Shown: positions 10,786-18,262 of the stretch, one piece after another
Numbering within the stretch: position 1 is the first letter of the stretch
How the letters are laid out: each line of letters starts with the position of its first letter
Assembly: GCA_013812655.1 (NCBI GenBank)
Contig: JACCTC010000352.1
Coordinates: forward strand, 1 to 33,852
From: Deltaproteobacteria bacterium
GTDB lineage: Bacteria > Myxococcota_A > Polyangia > Haliangiales > Haliangiaceae
Direction: 5' to 3'
Length of the DNA stretch: 33,852 bases
Notes under the pieces: generated by a model
Database searches by the model: none
What the model saw: only the letters and a program-made list of their open reading frames with translations
What the model was told of the DNA's origin: nothing
Program-made: the position numbers and the translations under genes

Positions 10786-11952
10786 TCAAATTTCCGATCC
10801 TGCTGCCATTCTGCTGCCACTCGGAGAGCTGGGAAGCTCGTCGAGCAACCGCACCGCTTCCCGCGCGACCTCCGGAGCGAGGTGGGCGTAGCGCATCGTC
10901 ATCTGGATCGTCGAGTGACCGAGTAGCTCCTGGATCGCCTTCAGCGGCGCGCCACGCATCGCGAGGTGACTCGCGAACGAATGACGCAGGCAATGCCAGC
11001 CGATCTGGCGAAGCCCTGCCCGCTTGCAGAGGCGCTCCATCGCGTAGCGCGGCTCGCCCACGGTCAGCACGCGGCCTGCGAGATCGCAGAACACGAGCGG
11101 GCCGCGGAGGTGCCGATGCGCCTTGAGCGCGGTGCGCACCTCGTTGCCGAGCGCGATCTCGCGGGCATGCCCTGACTTCGGCGTACCCACGATCCCGTTC
11201 ACGACGTTGAGCCGCACGACGACCCGTCCTGCGACGAGATCGACGTCCTGCCAGCGCAGTGCCCGCAGCTCGCCGATTCGAAGGCCGGTACGCAGCGCGA
11301 CGAGAATCATCGTGCGCCACTCACCATTGGCCGCCTTCACCAAGCGCTCCGCTTCCTCGTACGTCAGGAAGTCGAAGTCAGGCTTCGGCGGCCGGAGCCA
11401 CTCGACCTCCGGCACGTTCTCGATCAAGCCGCGCTTGCGCGCGATCGAGAGCATGCGGCGGAGCACCGTGAGGCAGTTATTGATCGTCTTCGGCTTGAGC
11501 AGGCGGATCTTCGTTGCGGGCTCGCCGTCGCGCCGCGTCGCATTCGCGATCGGCGTCCTGGCAAGCTCGACCTTCAGATCCTCGATCACGGCGTAGGTCA
11601 CCTCGTTCAGGCGGAGATCGCCGATCCGAGGGAGCAGCTGCACCCTCAACACGGCGTCCTTCGCAACGACCGACGACGACTTGTTCCGCACACGCGAGAC
11701 ATCCAGATAGATCTTCGAGAACTCCCTGACCGTGGCCACCTCCTTCTTGGTTGGGGGCGGAGGCGGCTTCGCCTCGCCAGTTGCATGGACGCTTGCGATT
11801 GATCGGCGCTCCGCTTCCTCCGCGCCTGCCCTCGTATTGGGCAGGCCCATCGGCATCGGTACACCTGAGATCCGCACGCTGCGTCCATTGCTCGCGCGAA
11901 CCTGTTTCCGGAACGTCCAGTGCCCGTTCCGCTTGTCTCGTCGAACGCTCAT
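10786..11952 (-). CDS. Tyrosine-type island integrase
   Basis: 388 aa. I place the start at ATG 11952 (MSVRRDKRNGHW) because it overlaps the upstream gene's TGA as ATGA; a longer frame opens at 11997. An Arm-type N-terminus (~1-65) is followed by a SAM-like core-binding domain (~75-185) and the catalytic domain. The catalytic residues are visible: Arg225 in RTGLRIGEL, His320-x-x-Arg323 in WHCLRHSFASH, His346 in LLGHST and nucleophile Tyr355 in MRYAHL. It should catalyse integration and excision at the 3' end of the selC-like sequence that begins 21 bp past its stop. It is the last of three overlapping minus-strand genes. Confidence 0.95.
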   Translation of the reverse strand: MSVRRDKRNGHWTFRKQVRASNGRSVRISGVPMPMGLPNTRAGAEEAERRSIASVHATGEAKPPPPPTKKEVATVREFSKIYLDVSRVRNKSSSVVAKDAVLRVQLLPRIGDLRLNEVTYAVIEDLKVELARTPIANATRRDGEPATKIRLLKPKTINNCLTVLRRMLSIARKRGLIENVPEVEWLRPPKPDFDFLTYEEAERLVKAANGEWRTMILVALRTGLRIGELRALRWQDVDLVAGRVVVRLNVVNGIVGTPKSGHAREIALGNEVRTALKAHRHLRGPLVFCDLAGRVLTVGEPRYAMERLCKRAGLRQIGWHCLRHSFASHLAMRGAPLKAIQELLGHSTIQMTMRYAHLAPEVAREAVRLLDELPSSPSGSRMAAGSEI

Positions 11953-12305
11953 CCAGAGCCTCCATCCGACGAGCCCTTGCTCCATGCGCTCAACCATGAC
12001 ACGAGCCCCGAGCGACTGAACAGCATGCGCTTGCCGAGACGACGATGCGGGATCACGCCGCGACCGGCGAAGTCGTAGACGGTCTTTCGATCGACGCCGA
12101 GGAACACGGCGACATCGTCGGCGGTCATCACTTCGTTGCTTGGCTGCGCCGAGGCTGGCGGCGAAGTTCGCCCAGCGAGGCGCTGGAAGGCGTCGAGACC
12201 CGCAGTGCAGATGCCGAGCGTAATCCCCTTGACGAGCTCGGTCGGGTCGCCGCCACTAAACTCGATCACATCGGGCTTCTCGGCCAGTGCAAGCTTGGTG
12301 GTCAT
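11949..12305 (-). CDS. Helix-turn-helix DNA-binding protein, possible excisionase or regulator
   Basis: 118 aa from ATG 12305 (MTTKLALAEK...), whose A overlaps the TGA of the preceding gene (TGATG). Its own TGA overlaps the integrase ATG. The C-terminal half (~58-112) is a MerR/excisionase-like winged HTH of the helix_turn_helix_17 kind: MTADDVAVFLGVDRKTVYDF then GVIPHRRLGKRMLFSRSGLVSWL. The N-terminal half has no recognisable motif. Translational coupling with the integrase suggests a recombination directionality factor or a regulator of integrase expression. Which of the two cannot be told from sequence. Confidence 0.85.
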   Translation of the reverse strand: MTTKLALAEKPDVIEFSGGDPTELVKGITLGICTAGLDAFQRLAGRTSPPASAQPSNEVMTADDVAVFLGVDRKTVYDFAGRGVIPHRRLGKRMLFSRSGLVSWLSAWSKGSSDGGSG

Positions 12306-13396
12306 CACGCGAACCTCCGCTCGATCTCGTCGAGGTTGTTTCGCACCCACTCAGCGGCAGCTTCGGTGGACAAGGGCACGAGCGTCTCTGCCAGGTCGAT
12401 CGCCTCGCGTGAACCCATGAGCTTGGGTCCGAGCTTCATGAGTCGCGCCCGCTCGTCTGGTTGCAGTAGAGCGGCGACCGCTGCGACCTTCTGCATCAGT
12501 GCAGGGTCCAGCCTCGGCGTAACTCGTTCCTTCCGTGCCGCCGGGAATGTGACGGCGCCACTGGGCTTCGCTACTTCGCGTCGGATCATCGCGACTGCGT
12601 CCGCGACAGTTCGACTGGAGAGGTCGGCGGCGATCGCCTCCGAGTCGCTGTCTTGTAGGAGTACGGCGAGGAACGCTCGTTCGTTCGGCGCGAGCTGTCC
12701 CTGGATCCTTGCCAGATGGCCCATCGGGTTCGGTTGGTCGCTGGCCTTCTTCGCACTCCAGTTCTCCATGAGGCCGGGAACGTAAGGCGCGATCATCTTC
12801 GTGATCGCTTCGAGTCCGTTTTGCGGCGTCGACGACTCCGCGTCTTCGTCCTCCTCATAATCGTCGTCTTCTTCGTCGTCCCGGTCAGGCGCCGGCAGTG
12901 GCATCGCCACGTTCCGAGGCAATCCCTTGGCCATGGCGATCGTCTTCACCCAGTCGGCCTGTGCCTCGCTGACCGCACGCAGCGAATCCGCGCAGGTCCG
13001 CGACATGTGCGTGATCGCCTCGAGTGCGTACCGCAGGTCGTTGCTCTGTCCTCGGTTGACCGTGAACGCCTGCGTCTCGGGCTCGGGCGCAGCGTTCCGA
13101 TGCCGCAAGCCCACCTCCACGGTCGTCACGTAATCGAGAACGTTGCCAACGTCGTCGAGCGCGTACACGCGATACGTGTCAGGACCGCAGAGGTCGAGCA
13201 CATCTTCGGGCGTCACGTCGAGCGGTACACGCAACGGCTCGCGATCAGGCCCGTGGACGACACGCGGTCGGCCGCCGGTGTGTCGACACAGCCGCCACGC
13301 ACGCGTTCCCTCTGGGACCGGGACGAGGTTGCCGGTCGCATCGCGGGCGAGCGGTGGATGTTCTGGAGTCGGGCTCGTGGTCGTCGCAGCTCTCAT
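12305..13396 (-). CDS. Unknown 363-aa protein at the head of the integrase operon
   Basis: It starts at ATG 13396 (MRAATTTSPTPE...). The N-terminal ~100 residues (WRLCRHTGGRPRVVHGPDRE, then PEDVLDLCGPDTYRVYALDD) look like a compact beta domain. A helical middle (~120-160) follows, then a strongly acidic linker (DRDDEEDDDYEEDEDAE, ~172-188) and a helical C-terminal half with Ala/Leu repeats. No catalytic motif is recognised. Its stop overlaps the HTH gene start by one base, so all three genes (363 aa, HTH, integrase) form one translationally coupled unit. This argues for a role in the mobility or maintenance of the island rather than in its cargo. Confidence 0.8.
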   Translation of the reverse strand: MRAATTTSPTPEHPPLARDATGNLVPVPEGTRAWRLCRHTGGRPRVVHGPDREPLRVPLDVTPEDVLDLCGPDTYRVYALDDVGNVLDYVTTVEVGLRHRNAAPEPETQAFTVNRGQSNDLRYALEAITHMSRTCADSLRAVSEAQADWVKTIAMAKGLPRNVAMPLPAPDRDDEEDDDYEEDEDAESSTPQNGLEAITKMIAPYVPGLMENWSAKKASDQPNPMGHLARIQGQLAPNERAFLAVLLQDSDSEAIAADLSSRTVADAVAMIRREVAKPSGAVTFPAARKERVTPRLDPALMQKVAAVAALLQPDERARLMKLGPKLMGSREAIDLAETLVPLSTEAAAEWVRNNLDEIERRFA

Positions 13397-13593
13397 GGAT
13401 CCAACCTACGATCACACCTGGACAACCCTTGCCGGGCATGAAGATCCCGGCGACCATTGGCTGAATCCCTTGTTGGAATCCTTCTCTAGAACCTTCCCCG
13501 AACCCTTTGGCGAAGCCTTCTCGAAGCCATCTGCTCCCCCATCCCTGCTCGTTCGCCGACGCCTTCCTCCCGCTATTTCCGCGGAAACGGATC
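13397..13593. promoter_or_regulatory. Divergent intergenic region with a 12-bp periodic repeat
   Basis: This 197-bp gap separates the divergent integrase operon and the WYL regulator gene, so it must hold both promoters. From 13463 to 13528 six degenerate units start with GAA (GAATCCCTTG, GAATCCTTCT, GAACCTTCCC, GAACCCTTTG, GAAGCCTTCT, GAAGCC) at 11-13 bp spacing. They could be regulator-binding iterons. In one minus-strand frame they also read as a Gly-Phe/Glu-Gly repeat peptide. I saw no clear -10/-35 pair. Confidence 0.4.
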
Positions 13594-14613
13594 ATGTACC
13601 GGCGCGGTGACCTCGGGCAGGTCGCGCGCGCCATGCGTGTTCTGGACGCGCTGCGCGGTTTCAAGCATGGCCGTATGCTCTCCGAGCTGGCCGCCGAGGT
13701 CGACGCGAGCGAACGCACCGTCAAGCGCGACCTCGCCGCGCTCCAGGACTCCGGGATCGAGATCACCCGGACCCCGATCGAGGGTCGCGCCGCTGCGTGC
13801 CTCGTCGAGCGCGCTTACAGCTACGTCGCGATCACCAAGCGCGAACGCTACACACTGCTGGCGGTGCGCGCGATGTTCGATGTCCTGCGCGGAACTTCGT
13901 TCTACGACGATGTCGCGTCGGTCCTGCGCAAGCTCGAACAACGCATGACCGTGGAGGAACGCGCCGAGCACCAGACATTCGGGGAGCGCTTCGCCTACGT
14001 CGCCGATGGCGGCAGCAAGGTCTACGAGGGAAAGGAAGACGTCCTCGACGGCCTGCTGACCGGGGTGCTGTCACGCCGCGTGGTGAAGTTCGACTACCGG
14101 GACGCGCGCGGTCGTTCGCAGCGTGGCCACCTCGCACCGTTCGCGATGGTCCTCTACAAGCACGGCCTCTACGTGATCGGACGTCGGCTCCGTCGGCCGG
14201 AGGATGGCGCAAGCATTCCCGATGCCTCGGACGTCGGCGTGTTCGCCGCGGAGCGCTTCGTCTCGGCGGAGTTCGTCAAGGGTGCTGCGTTCACACCCCC
14301 CCCGGACTTCAAGCTGTCCGACTTCCTTCACGATGCGTTCGGTCCGTTCGCCGGAGATCCGCGGGACACGAAGCGCGTCGTGATCGAGTTCGACAAGAGC
14401 AAAGCGTCCTACGTACGTGCACGACTCTGGCATCGGACGCAGGAGTTCCACGAGACCGCGAACGGGTTGCGCCTGGAGTTCAACTGCAACAACCTGCGGC
14501 CGGTCGTCTCGTGGGTCCTCGAATGGGGCCCATACGCGAAAGCGATCGAGCCGCGCGAGCTCGTCGAACAGGTCTCGGGCGAGCTTCGGGCAGCGCTGCG
14601 TCACTACCCGTGA
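13594..14613 (+). CDS. WYL-domain transcriptional regulator
   Basis: 339 aa from ATG 13594 (MYRRGDLGQVARAMRV...); upstream in-frame codons lack protein character. The N-terminal winged HTH (~5-65) reads GRMLSELAAEVDASERTVKRDLAAL, the HTH_11/DeoR-like type of this family. The WYL domain (~145-235) contains VVKFDYRDARGRSQRGHLAPFAMVLYKHGLYVIGRR, with the ligand-binding pattern of WYL proteins. The WCX C-terminal extension (~260-335) is present with VVSWVLEWGPYAKAIEPRELVEQV. WYL regulators sense nucleic-acid or nucleotide ligands and frequently control phage-defence loci. It is followed on the same strand, 207 bp later, by the HEPN-motif gene and is divergent from the integrase operon. Confidence 0.93.
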   Translation: MYRRGDLGQVARAMRVLDALRGFKHGRMLSELAAEVDASERTVKRDLAALQDSGIEITRTPIEGRAAACLVERAYSYVAITKRERYTLLAVRAMFDVLRGTSFYDDVASVLRKLEQRMTVEERAEHQTFGERFAYVADGGSKVYEGKEDVLDGLLTGVLSRRVVKFDYRDARGRSQRGHLAPFAMVLYKHGLYVIGRRLRRPEDGASIPDASDVGVFAAERFVSAEFVKGAAFTPPPDFKLSDFLHDAFGPFAGDPRDTKRVVIEFDKSKASYVRARLWHRTQEFHETANGLRLEFNCNNLRPVVSWVLEWGPYAKAIEPRELVEQVSGELRAALRHYP

Positions 14614-14809
14614 CGGTTGCCCATCGAGCGAAGTTGCACGCAGGGCGTCGCGCACCGAGGTCTGAATCATGGGGACCCATCCTGACCCGGGGCGCTCTGT
14701 GCTCGGGGCACCCTAGGTCCGCTCCATTTTTCTTGGTGGCCGATCCCGGGTCGTTGTTGACTAGTGGCCCGGGAGCTACGTGTCGAGGTTCACCCGGTAG
14801 TTGGCGAAC

Positions 14810-14815
14810 AGGAGG
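14810..14815 (+). promoter_or_regulatory. Shine-Dalgarno site that sets the start of the HEPN-motif gene
   Basis: AGGAGG lies a few bases before GTG 14821. The upstream in-frame GTG at 14764 has no comparable site, so 14821 is preferred. Confidence 0.65.
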
Positions 14816-14820
14816 GGTCC

Positions 14821-15786
14821 GTGACGTCGCTCGATTTTTTGCAGGAAGGTTGGTCGGTGCAGCGGCAGCTGTATCTCGCGCAAGGTCTCGATGAACTGGT
14901 CGAGGAGGCAGACCGCCTTTGTCGCGACAAGGAAAAGCTTCACGACGCTCCCTCGACGTTCCAGCACGAGTGGCTGGAAGTGCACCGCCGGCTTCGAGAG
15001 GAGAGCGAGCGCAAGATGGTGGAGGACGGTGGCGTTGTGGCCAAGCCGCTCTTGGACTGGGTCGAGTTCGCGAAGCTCAAGAAGGAGGAGCGCCACGCGA
15101 ACATCGGCGAACGGCTCCGGACGCCTCGCGGCATGGTCTACACGGGCTTCTTCTTGCTCGCGCAGGCTCCTTTGAAGGACTGGCACCTCGCCTCTGTCCA
15201 GCCGATGCGGCCCGACATCACGAACGCGCTCGGAAACGAAATCGAGGAGGGCCTCGGCGCTCAGCTTGTGGAGAAACGACTCCGACAACTAGCAACCGCA
15301 ACGATGCGCGTCGTCGAGGTCTACTACAAGCCGCTGCTCCAGATGATCTGGACGCTTACCGCACGGCTGACGGGGTCGACCAGGAGGATGCCCCGCATGT
15401 GCGGCGAGCTCATCGCCTCCTGCCGAGAGTTGTGGCCGACGCTCACCGACATGATTCTGCCAACTGACTTTCTCGACGATGATGCTGTGCAAGTGCGGAA
15501 CGGCATCGCTCACCCAGCGAAGACGCATTTCGACTTTGCCACCCAGGAACTCGTGTTCATGCACGACGACGGCACCGAAGCTCGGTTCACCGAGAAGGAG
15601 TTGCGTCGCCGGCTACACGGCGTCTTGTATCGATCCACCCTGATGGACTACGCGTTCCAGTGGGTTGCCGGCATCGTGCCGGGCGACGTGCTCAGTTCCA
15701 AGGAAGCTCAATCGCCGGAGGCAAAGGCCGCCGTGGAATCATTGCTCGCGGCAGCAGCAAGTGGAGAGAAGCCCACCGATACGTAG
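14821..15786 (+). CDS. Large helical protein with a HEPN-type Rx4H motif
   Basis: 321 aa from GTG 14821, chosen for its strong ribosome binding site. The chain is predominantly helical and charged. Near residues 226-231 stands RNGIAH, an R-N-x3-H match to the Rx4-6H catalytic signature of HEPN ribonucleases, preceded by acidic DDDAVQV and followed by P. In HEPN proteins such a motif sits on the last core helix, and many members are toxins or defence effectors. I cannot name a specific family. A second conserved-looking block is TPRGMVYTGFFLLAQAPL (~101-118). It lies behind a WYL regulator and convergent with tcmP (8 bp between stops). Confidence 0.7.
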   Translation: MTSLDFLQEGWSVQRQLYLAQGLDELVEEADRLCRDKEKLHDAPSTFQHEWLEVHRRLREESERKMVEDGGVVAKPLLDWVEFAKLKKEERHANIGERLRTPRGMVYTGFFLLAQAPLKDWHLASVQPMRPDITNALGNEIEEGLGAQLVEKRLRQLATATMRVVEVYYKPLLQMIWTLTARLTGSTRRMPRMCGELIASCRELWPTLTDMILPTDFLDDDAVQVRNGIAHPAKTHFDFATQELVFMHDDGTEARFTEKELRRRLHGVLYRSTLMDYAFQWVAGIVPGDVLSSKEAQSPEAKAAVESLLAAAASGEKPTDT

Positions 15787-15794
15787 GAACGCGT

Positions 15795-16898
15795 TCAATG
15801 TTCGCGGAATCGGAATCGGAGCTCGGGCGGGAAGCTGTTCTTACGCCGGTTCGTTGGCGACGCAACAACCTCGATCTCGCCGCCGCCCTCGAGCTTGGCG
15901 AGCACCTGGCGCTTGTAGTGGGTCTCGCGAAATGGCGTGTCGGCGAGCACGAACTCCTCGATCTCATCGACGGTCGCCTCGCAGCCAACGAACCGATCGA
16001 CGATGCGCCGCTGGAGCTCGCCGAAGTTCGGCTCGCCGAACAACAACATCTGGGCCTGGTTCGTGGCATCCGAGAACCGGAACTCGCCGGTCTGGTCGAC
16101 GCCCCACATGGCCTCCTTCATCTTCTTGATCCCGAGCTTGTTGTTCGTCGCGAAGAACAAGAAGTAGTCGGTCACGTCGTTGTCGTTTCTCATCTCGAAT
16201 GACCGCACGTAGTGTGCCTTCGCGTCGGTTCGAAGTTGTTCGACATAGAGGTCATGCAGGAAACCTCGGCGCGCCGAGACGCCACCTGTCGGTGCGTCGC
16301 GCCACTTCTGCCTTCCAAACAGCCGATCGAACGTGCCGGGGTGATCCTCGTGTCGGAGGAACCGGTTGACTTCCTCGTACATGAAGTTGATCAGCACCTC
16401 GCAGCGCGGATACGACAAGATCGTCTTCACGAGTTCGAACGGCGTCTGGCTGAAGCCGAACGGGTCGATGAATGCGAACGTCGGTGGTAGCGACAGACCT
16501 CGCTCTACGTAACGATCGAGCACGATCTCCCGGAATTTTTCCTCGAATCCGCCGCATACGATCTTCACTTCGAAGTTGGCGGGTAACGGTAGTGCCTTCA
16601 CGAGGGATTCGAGGTGCGCGGCGCGGTCTTCGTTGTCCTCGATGAAGAGGAAGCGCAGCTTCGTGGACGAAGGAATACGCGCCTCATGCTGAAGGGCGGC
16701 CTTCAACGCGATGATCGGCGATCCTTCCTCGCCACCCGAGTACGCACCGGGACCGGCGAATCCGTCGACGTACTGGATCACGCGCTGATTGCTCGTGCCC
16801 AGGATAGCCGTCCACGCTTCGAGGTACCGGCGCAGGATCTCGTGCTTAGCACGCGTGTGCGGCTCGATCGGCCACAGCTTGGTTCGTGGCGCACTCAC
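15795..16898 (-). CDS. tcmP: Three-Cys-motif partner protein TcmP
   Basis: 367 aa. The N-terminal half is a Rossmann-type, methyltransferase-like domain. It has QYVDGFAGPGAYSGG (42-56), similar to SAM-binding motif I; FIEDNEDRAAHLE (85-97), similar to motif II; and FAFIDPFGF (141-149), in the place of the DPPY-type motif of amino-methyltransferases. The opening KLWPIEPHTRAKHEILRRYL is typical of TcmP (TIGR04474). The family is defined by its constant pairing with a phage Gp37/Gp68-like three-Cys protein, and that partner lies directly upstream here, 13 bp away. Its biochemical activity is unknown; nucleic-acid modification is a reasonable inference from the fold motifs. Confidence 0.92.
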   Translation of the reverse strand: MSAPRTKLWPIEPHTRAKHEILRRYLEAWTAILGTSNQRVIQYVDGFAGPGAYSGGEEGSPIIALKAALQHEARIPSSTKLRFLFIEDNEDRAAHLESLVKALPLPANFEVKIVCGGFEEKFREIVLDRYVERGLSLPPTFAFIDPFGFSQTPFELVKTILSYPRCEVLINFMYEEVNRFLRHEDHPGTFDRLFGRQKWRDAPTGGVSARRGFLHDLYVEQLRTDAKAHYVRSFEMRNDNDVTDYFLFFATNNKLGIKKMKEAMWGVDQTGEFRFSDATNQAQMLLFGEPNFGELQRRIVDRFVGCEATVDEIEEFVLADTPFRETHYKRQVLAKLEGGGEIEVVASPTNRRKNSFPPELRFRFREH

Positions 16899-16911
16899 GG
16901 GCGCCTTGCAT

Positions 16912-17661
16912 CTACCCGCTTACGATCGCGAACACGGCGTGTCGAGGCTGAAGCAGCACGGGCATCTCGTCCCACGTGCGGCCATCGAGTTGCCGACCGG
17001 TCGTCTTCTTCCTCACGCCGCCCCATTGCTTGAAGAAGAATCGTACGTTCGCGGTCTGACACTGGTCGCGAATCGAGCGAACCCACTCGGGATCCATTGG
17101 TCGAGCGCCATGTCCGCTCTCTCCCCCGACGATGACCCAGTGGATGCCGGTGAGATCCAAGTCCGGAATCGGACCGAGGAGCGGCTCGATGCTCAGGAAC
17201 CGCACGCTCGCATCGACCTTCTGCAGCGAGGCGACACGCTTTGCGTACTTCTGATTCTCGACGCTCACGCCCATCCAGATATTCGGTGTCAGCTCGATCT
17301 GCGATGCGATCTTCGCCATGCGCTCGGCTCGTTTGGTCAGCACCTGGAACTGGTGATGCGATGCGCGGCGCATCACCCCGAACACGCGCTTGATGTACGC
17401 GACCGGCACGTCTTCATGGAAGAGGTCGGACATACTGTTCACGAAGACGCGTCGCGCTGCTCGCCACTTGAGCGGCAGCTCCAGGGCTTCGGGAACTAGG
17501 CGTAGATCGAATCCGTTCTCGAAGGGATGGCCCGGCACACCACGGAAACGCTCCGAGAACGTCTCTGCGTAGCAGTGCTTGCAGCCGGGCGAGACCTTGG
17601 TGCACCCCCGCACGGGGTTCCAAGTCGCATCGGTCCATTCGATCGCACTGCCGTCAGACAT
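16912..17661 (-). CDS. DUF5131 / phage Gp37-Gp68 family three-Cys protein
   Basis: 249 aa from ATG 17661 (MSDGSAIEWTDATWNP); the open frame extends further upstream but the family begins here. The three-Cys motif is Cys20-x6-Cys27-x2-Cys30 in GCTKVSPGCKHCYAE, reminiscent of the iron-sulfur site of radical SAM enzymes. Further family blocks are RRVFVNSMSDLFHEDVP, FQVLTKRAERM, NIWMGVSVENQ and LSIEPLLGPI. The C-terminal VRFFFKQWGG is also characteristic. Members occur in phages and mobile islands; the reaction is not established. It forms an operon with tcmP. A TGCTATACGT sequence on the minus strand 15-25 bp before the start may be its -10. Confidence 0.93.
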   Translation of the reverse strand: MSDGSAIEWTDATWNPVRGCTKVSPGCKHCYAETFSERFRGVPGHPFENGFDLRLVPEALELPLKWRAARRVFVNSMSDLFHEDVPVAYIKRVFGVMRRASHHQFQVLTKRAERMAKIASQIELTPNIWMGVSVENQKYAKRVASLQKVDASVRFLSIEPLLGPIPDLDLTGIHWVIVGGESGHGARPMDPEWVRSIRDQCQTANVRFFFKQWGGVRKKTTGRQLDGRTWDEMPVLLQPRHAVFAIVSG

Positions 17662-17925
17662 GATCCCTGAACGAACGTATAGCACCTGTCTGACTTGCCA
17701 AAGCTTGTCGTCGTCGCCGTCTCGCATGGGATCAAGATCATTGGGGACCGAGTCGACGCGCCACTGACCGAATGAGCATCGGCAGTGGCGACAGCATCTT
17801 CACTTGGCCACGCGGCGATGCAGCCGGAGGCGTGCGCCGGGTTACCGGCGTCGGTACAAGTACAGGTGCTCATCAGCCGGCAGGCGCCTACCGGCGAGCC
17901 TCGGGAAGCGCTGTGTGCGGGATGC

Positions 17926-18075
17926 TCAAAACTGAAAGCGGGTGTTCCCTTCCGCGTCGACCACCACCACACCACCAGGCTTGCGGGCCGCCGCCAGGAC
18001 GCGCGGGAGATCATGATCGAACTCGTCGAGCGTGACCCGCCGCTGCTTGGTCCTACTCGTCCGTGCCTTCGCCAT
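17926..18075 (-). CDS. 49-aa Phd/YefM-antitoxin-like small protein
   Basis: It starts with ATG 18075 (MAKARTSRTKQRRVTLDEF...) and ends with TGA at 17926. After a basic N-terminus comes RRVTLDEFDHDLPRVLAAA then RKPGGVVVVDAEGNTRF. This matches the Phd/YefM N-terminal pattern (short strand, D/E-F, helix with hydrophobic L-x-x-V/I-L, then a G-hydrophobic strand and D/N-G turn), but without the long toxin-binding C-terminus. No toxin gene accompanies it. An open, protein-like frame without a standard start ends 3 bp upstream (stop 18081-18079). It lies between ADP-ribosylglycohydrolase and the DUF5131 gene, all on the minus strand. Confidence 0.6.
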   Translation of the reverse strand: MAKARTSRTKQRRVTLDEFDHDLPRVLAAARKPGGVVVVDAEGNTRFQF

Positions 18076-18078
18076 GCG

Positions 18079-18262
18079 TCACCCCAATGTACCGCCGGAC
18101 GATGCAACGTGACACTCGGGATCTCCGACGCGAATGCGAACACGGCGCTCACCTGAGGCAAATGCCACTACGCCGACGCCGGATAGGTCGATGCCATCCT
18201 GTGCGAGCAGGCCCTTCGCTCCGTCCTGCCAAGACGCCGCCTCGTCGACCGCGCGTTCAATA
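18079..18262 (-). other. Protein-like open frame with no standard start, possible remnant
   Basis: Reading the minus strand downward from the end of the ADP-ribosylglycohydrolase gene, one frame gives RIERAVDEAASWQDGAKGLL, then AQDGIDLSGVGVVAFASGER, then RVRIRVGDPECHVASSGGTLG and a TGA at 18081-18079. The composition and codon use look like real protein. No ATG, GTG or TTG gives a sensible start: the frame runs upstream into the glycohydrolase gene, and the only GTG is too late. It may be a 5'-truncated gene, or start at an unusual codon such as the ATT that overlaps the upstream TGA. The 49-aa gene begins three bases after its stop. Confidence 0.4.
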
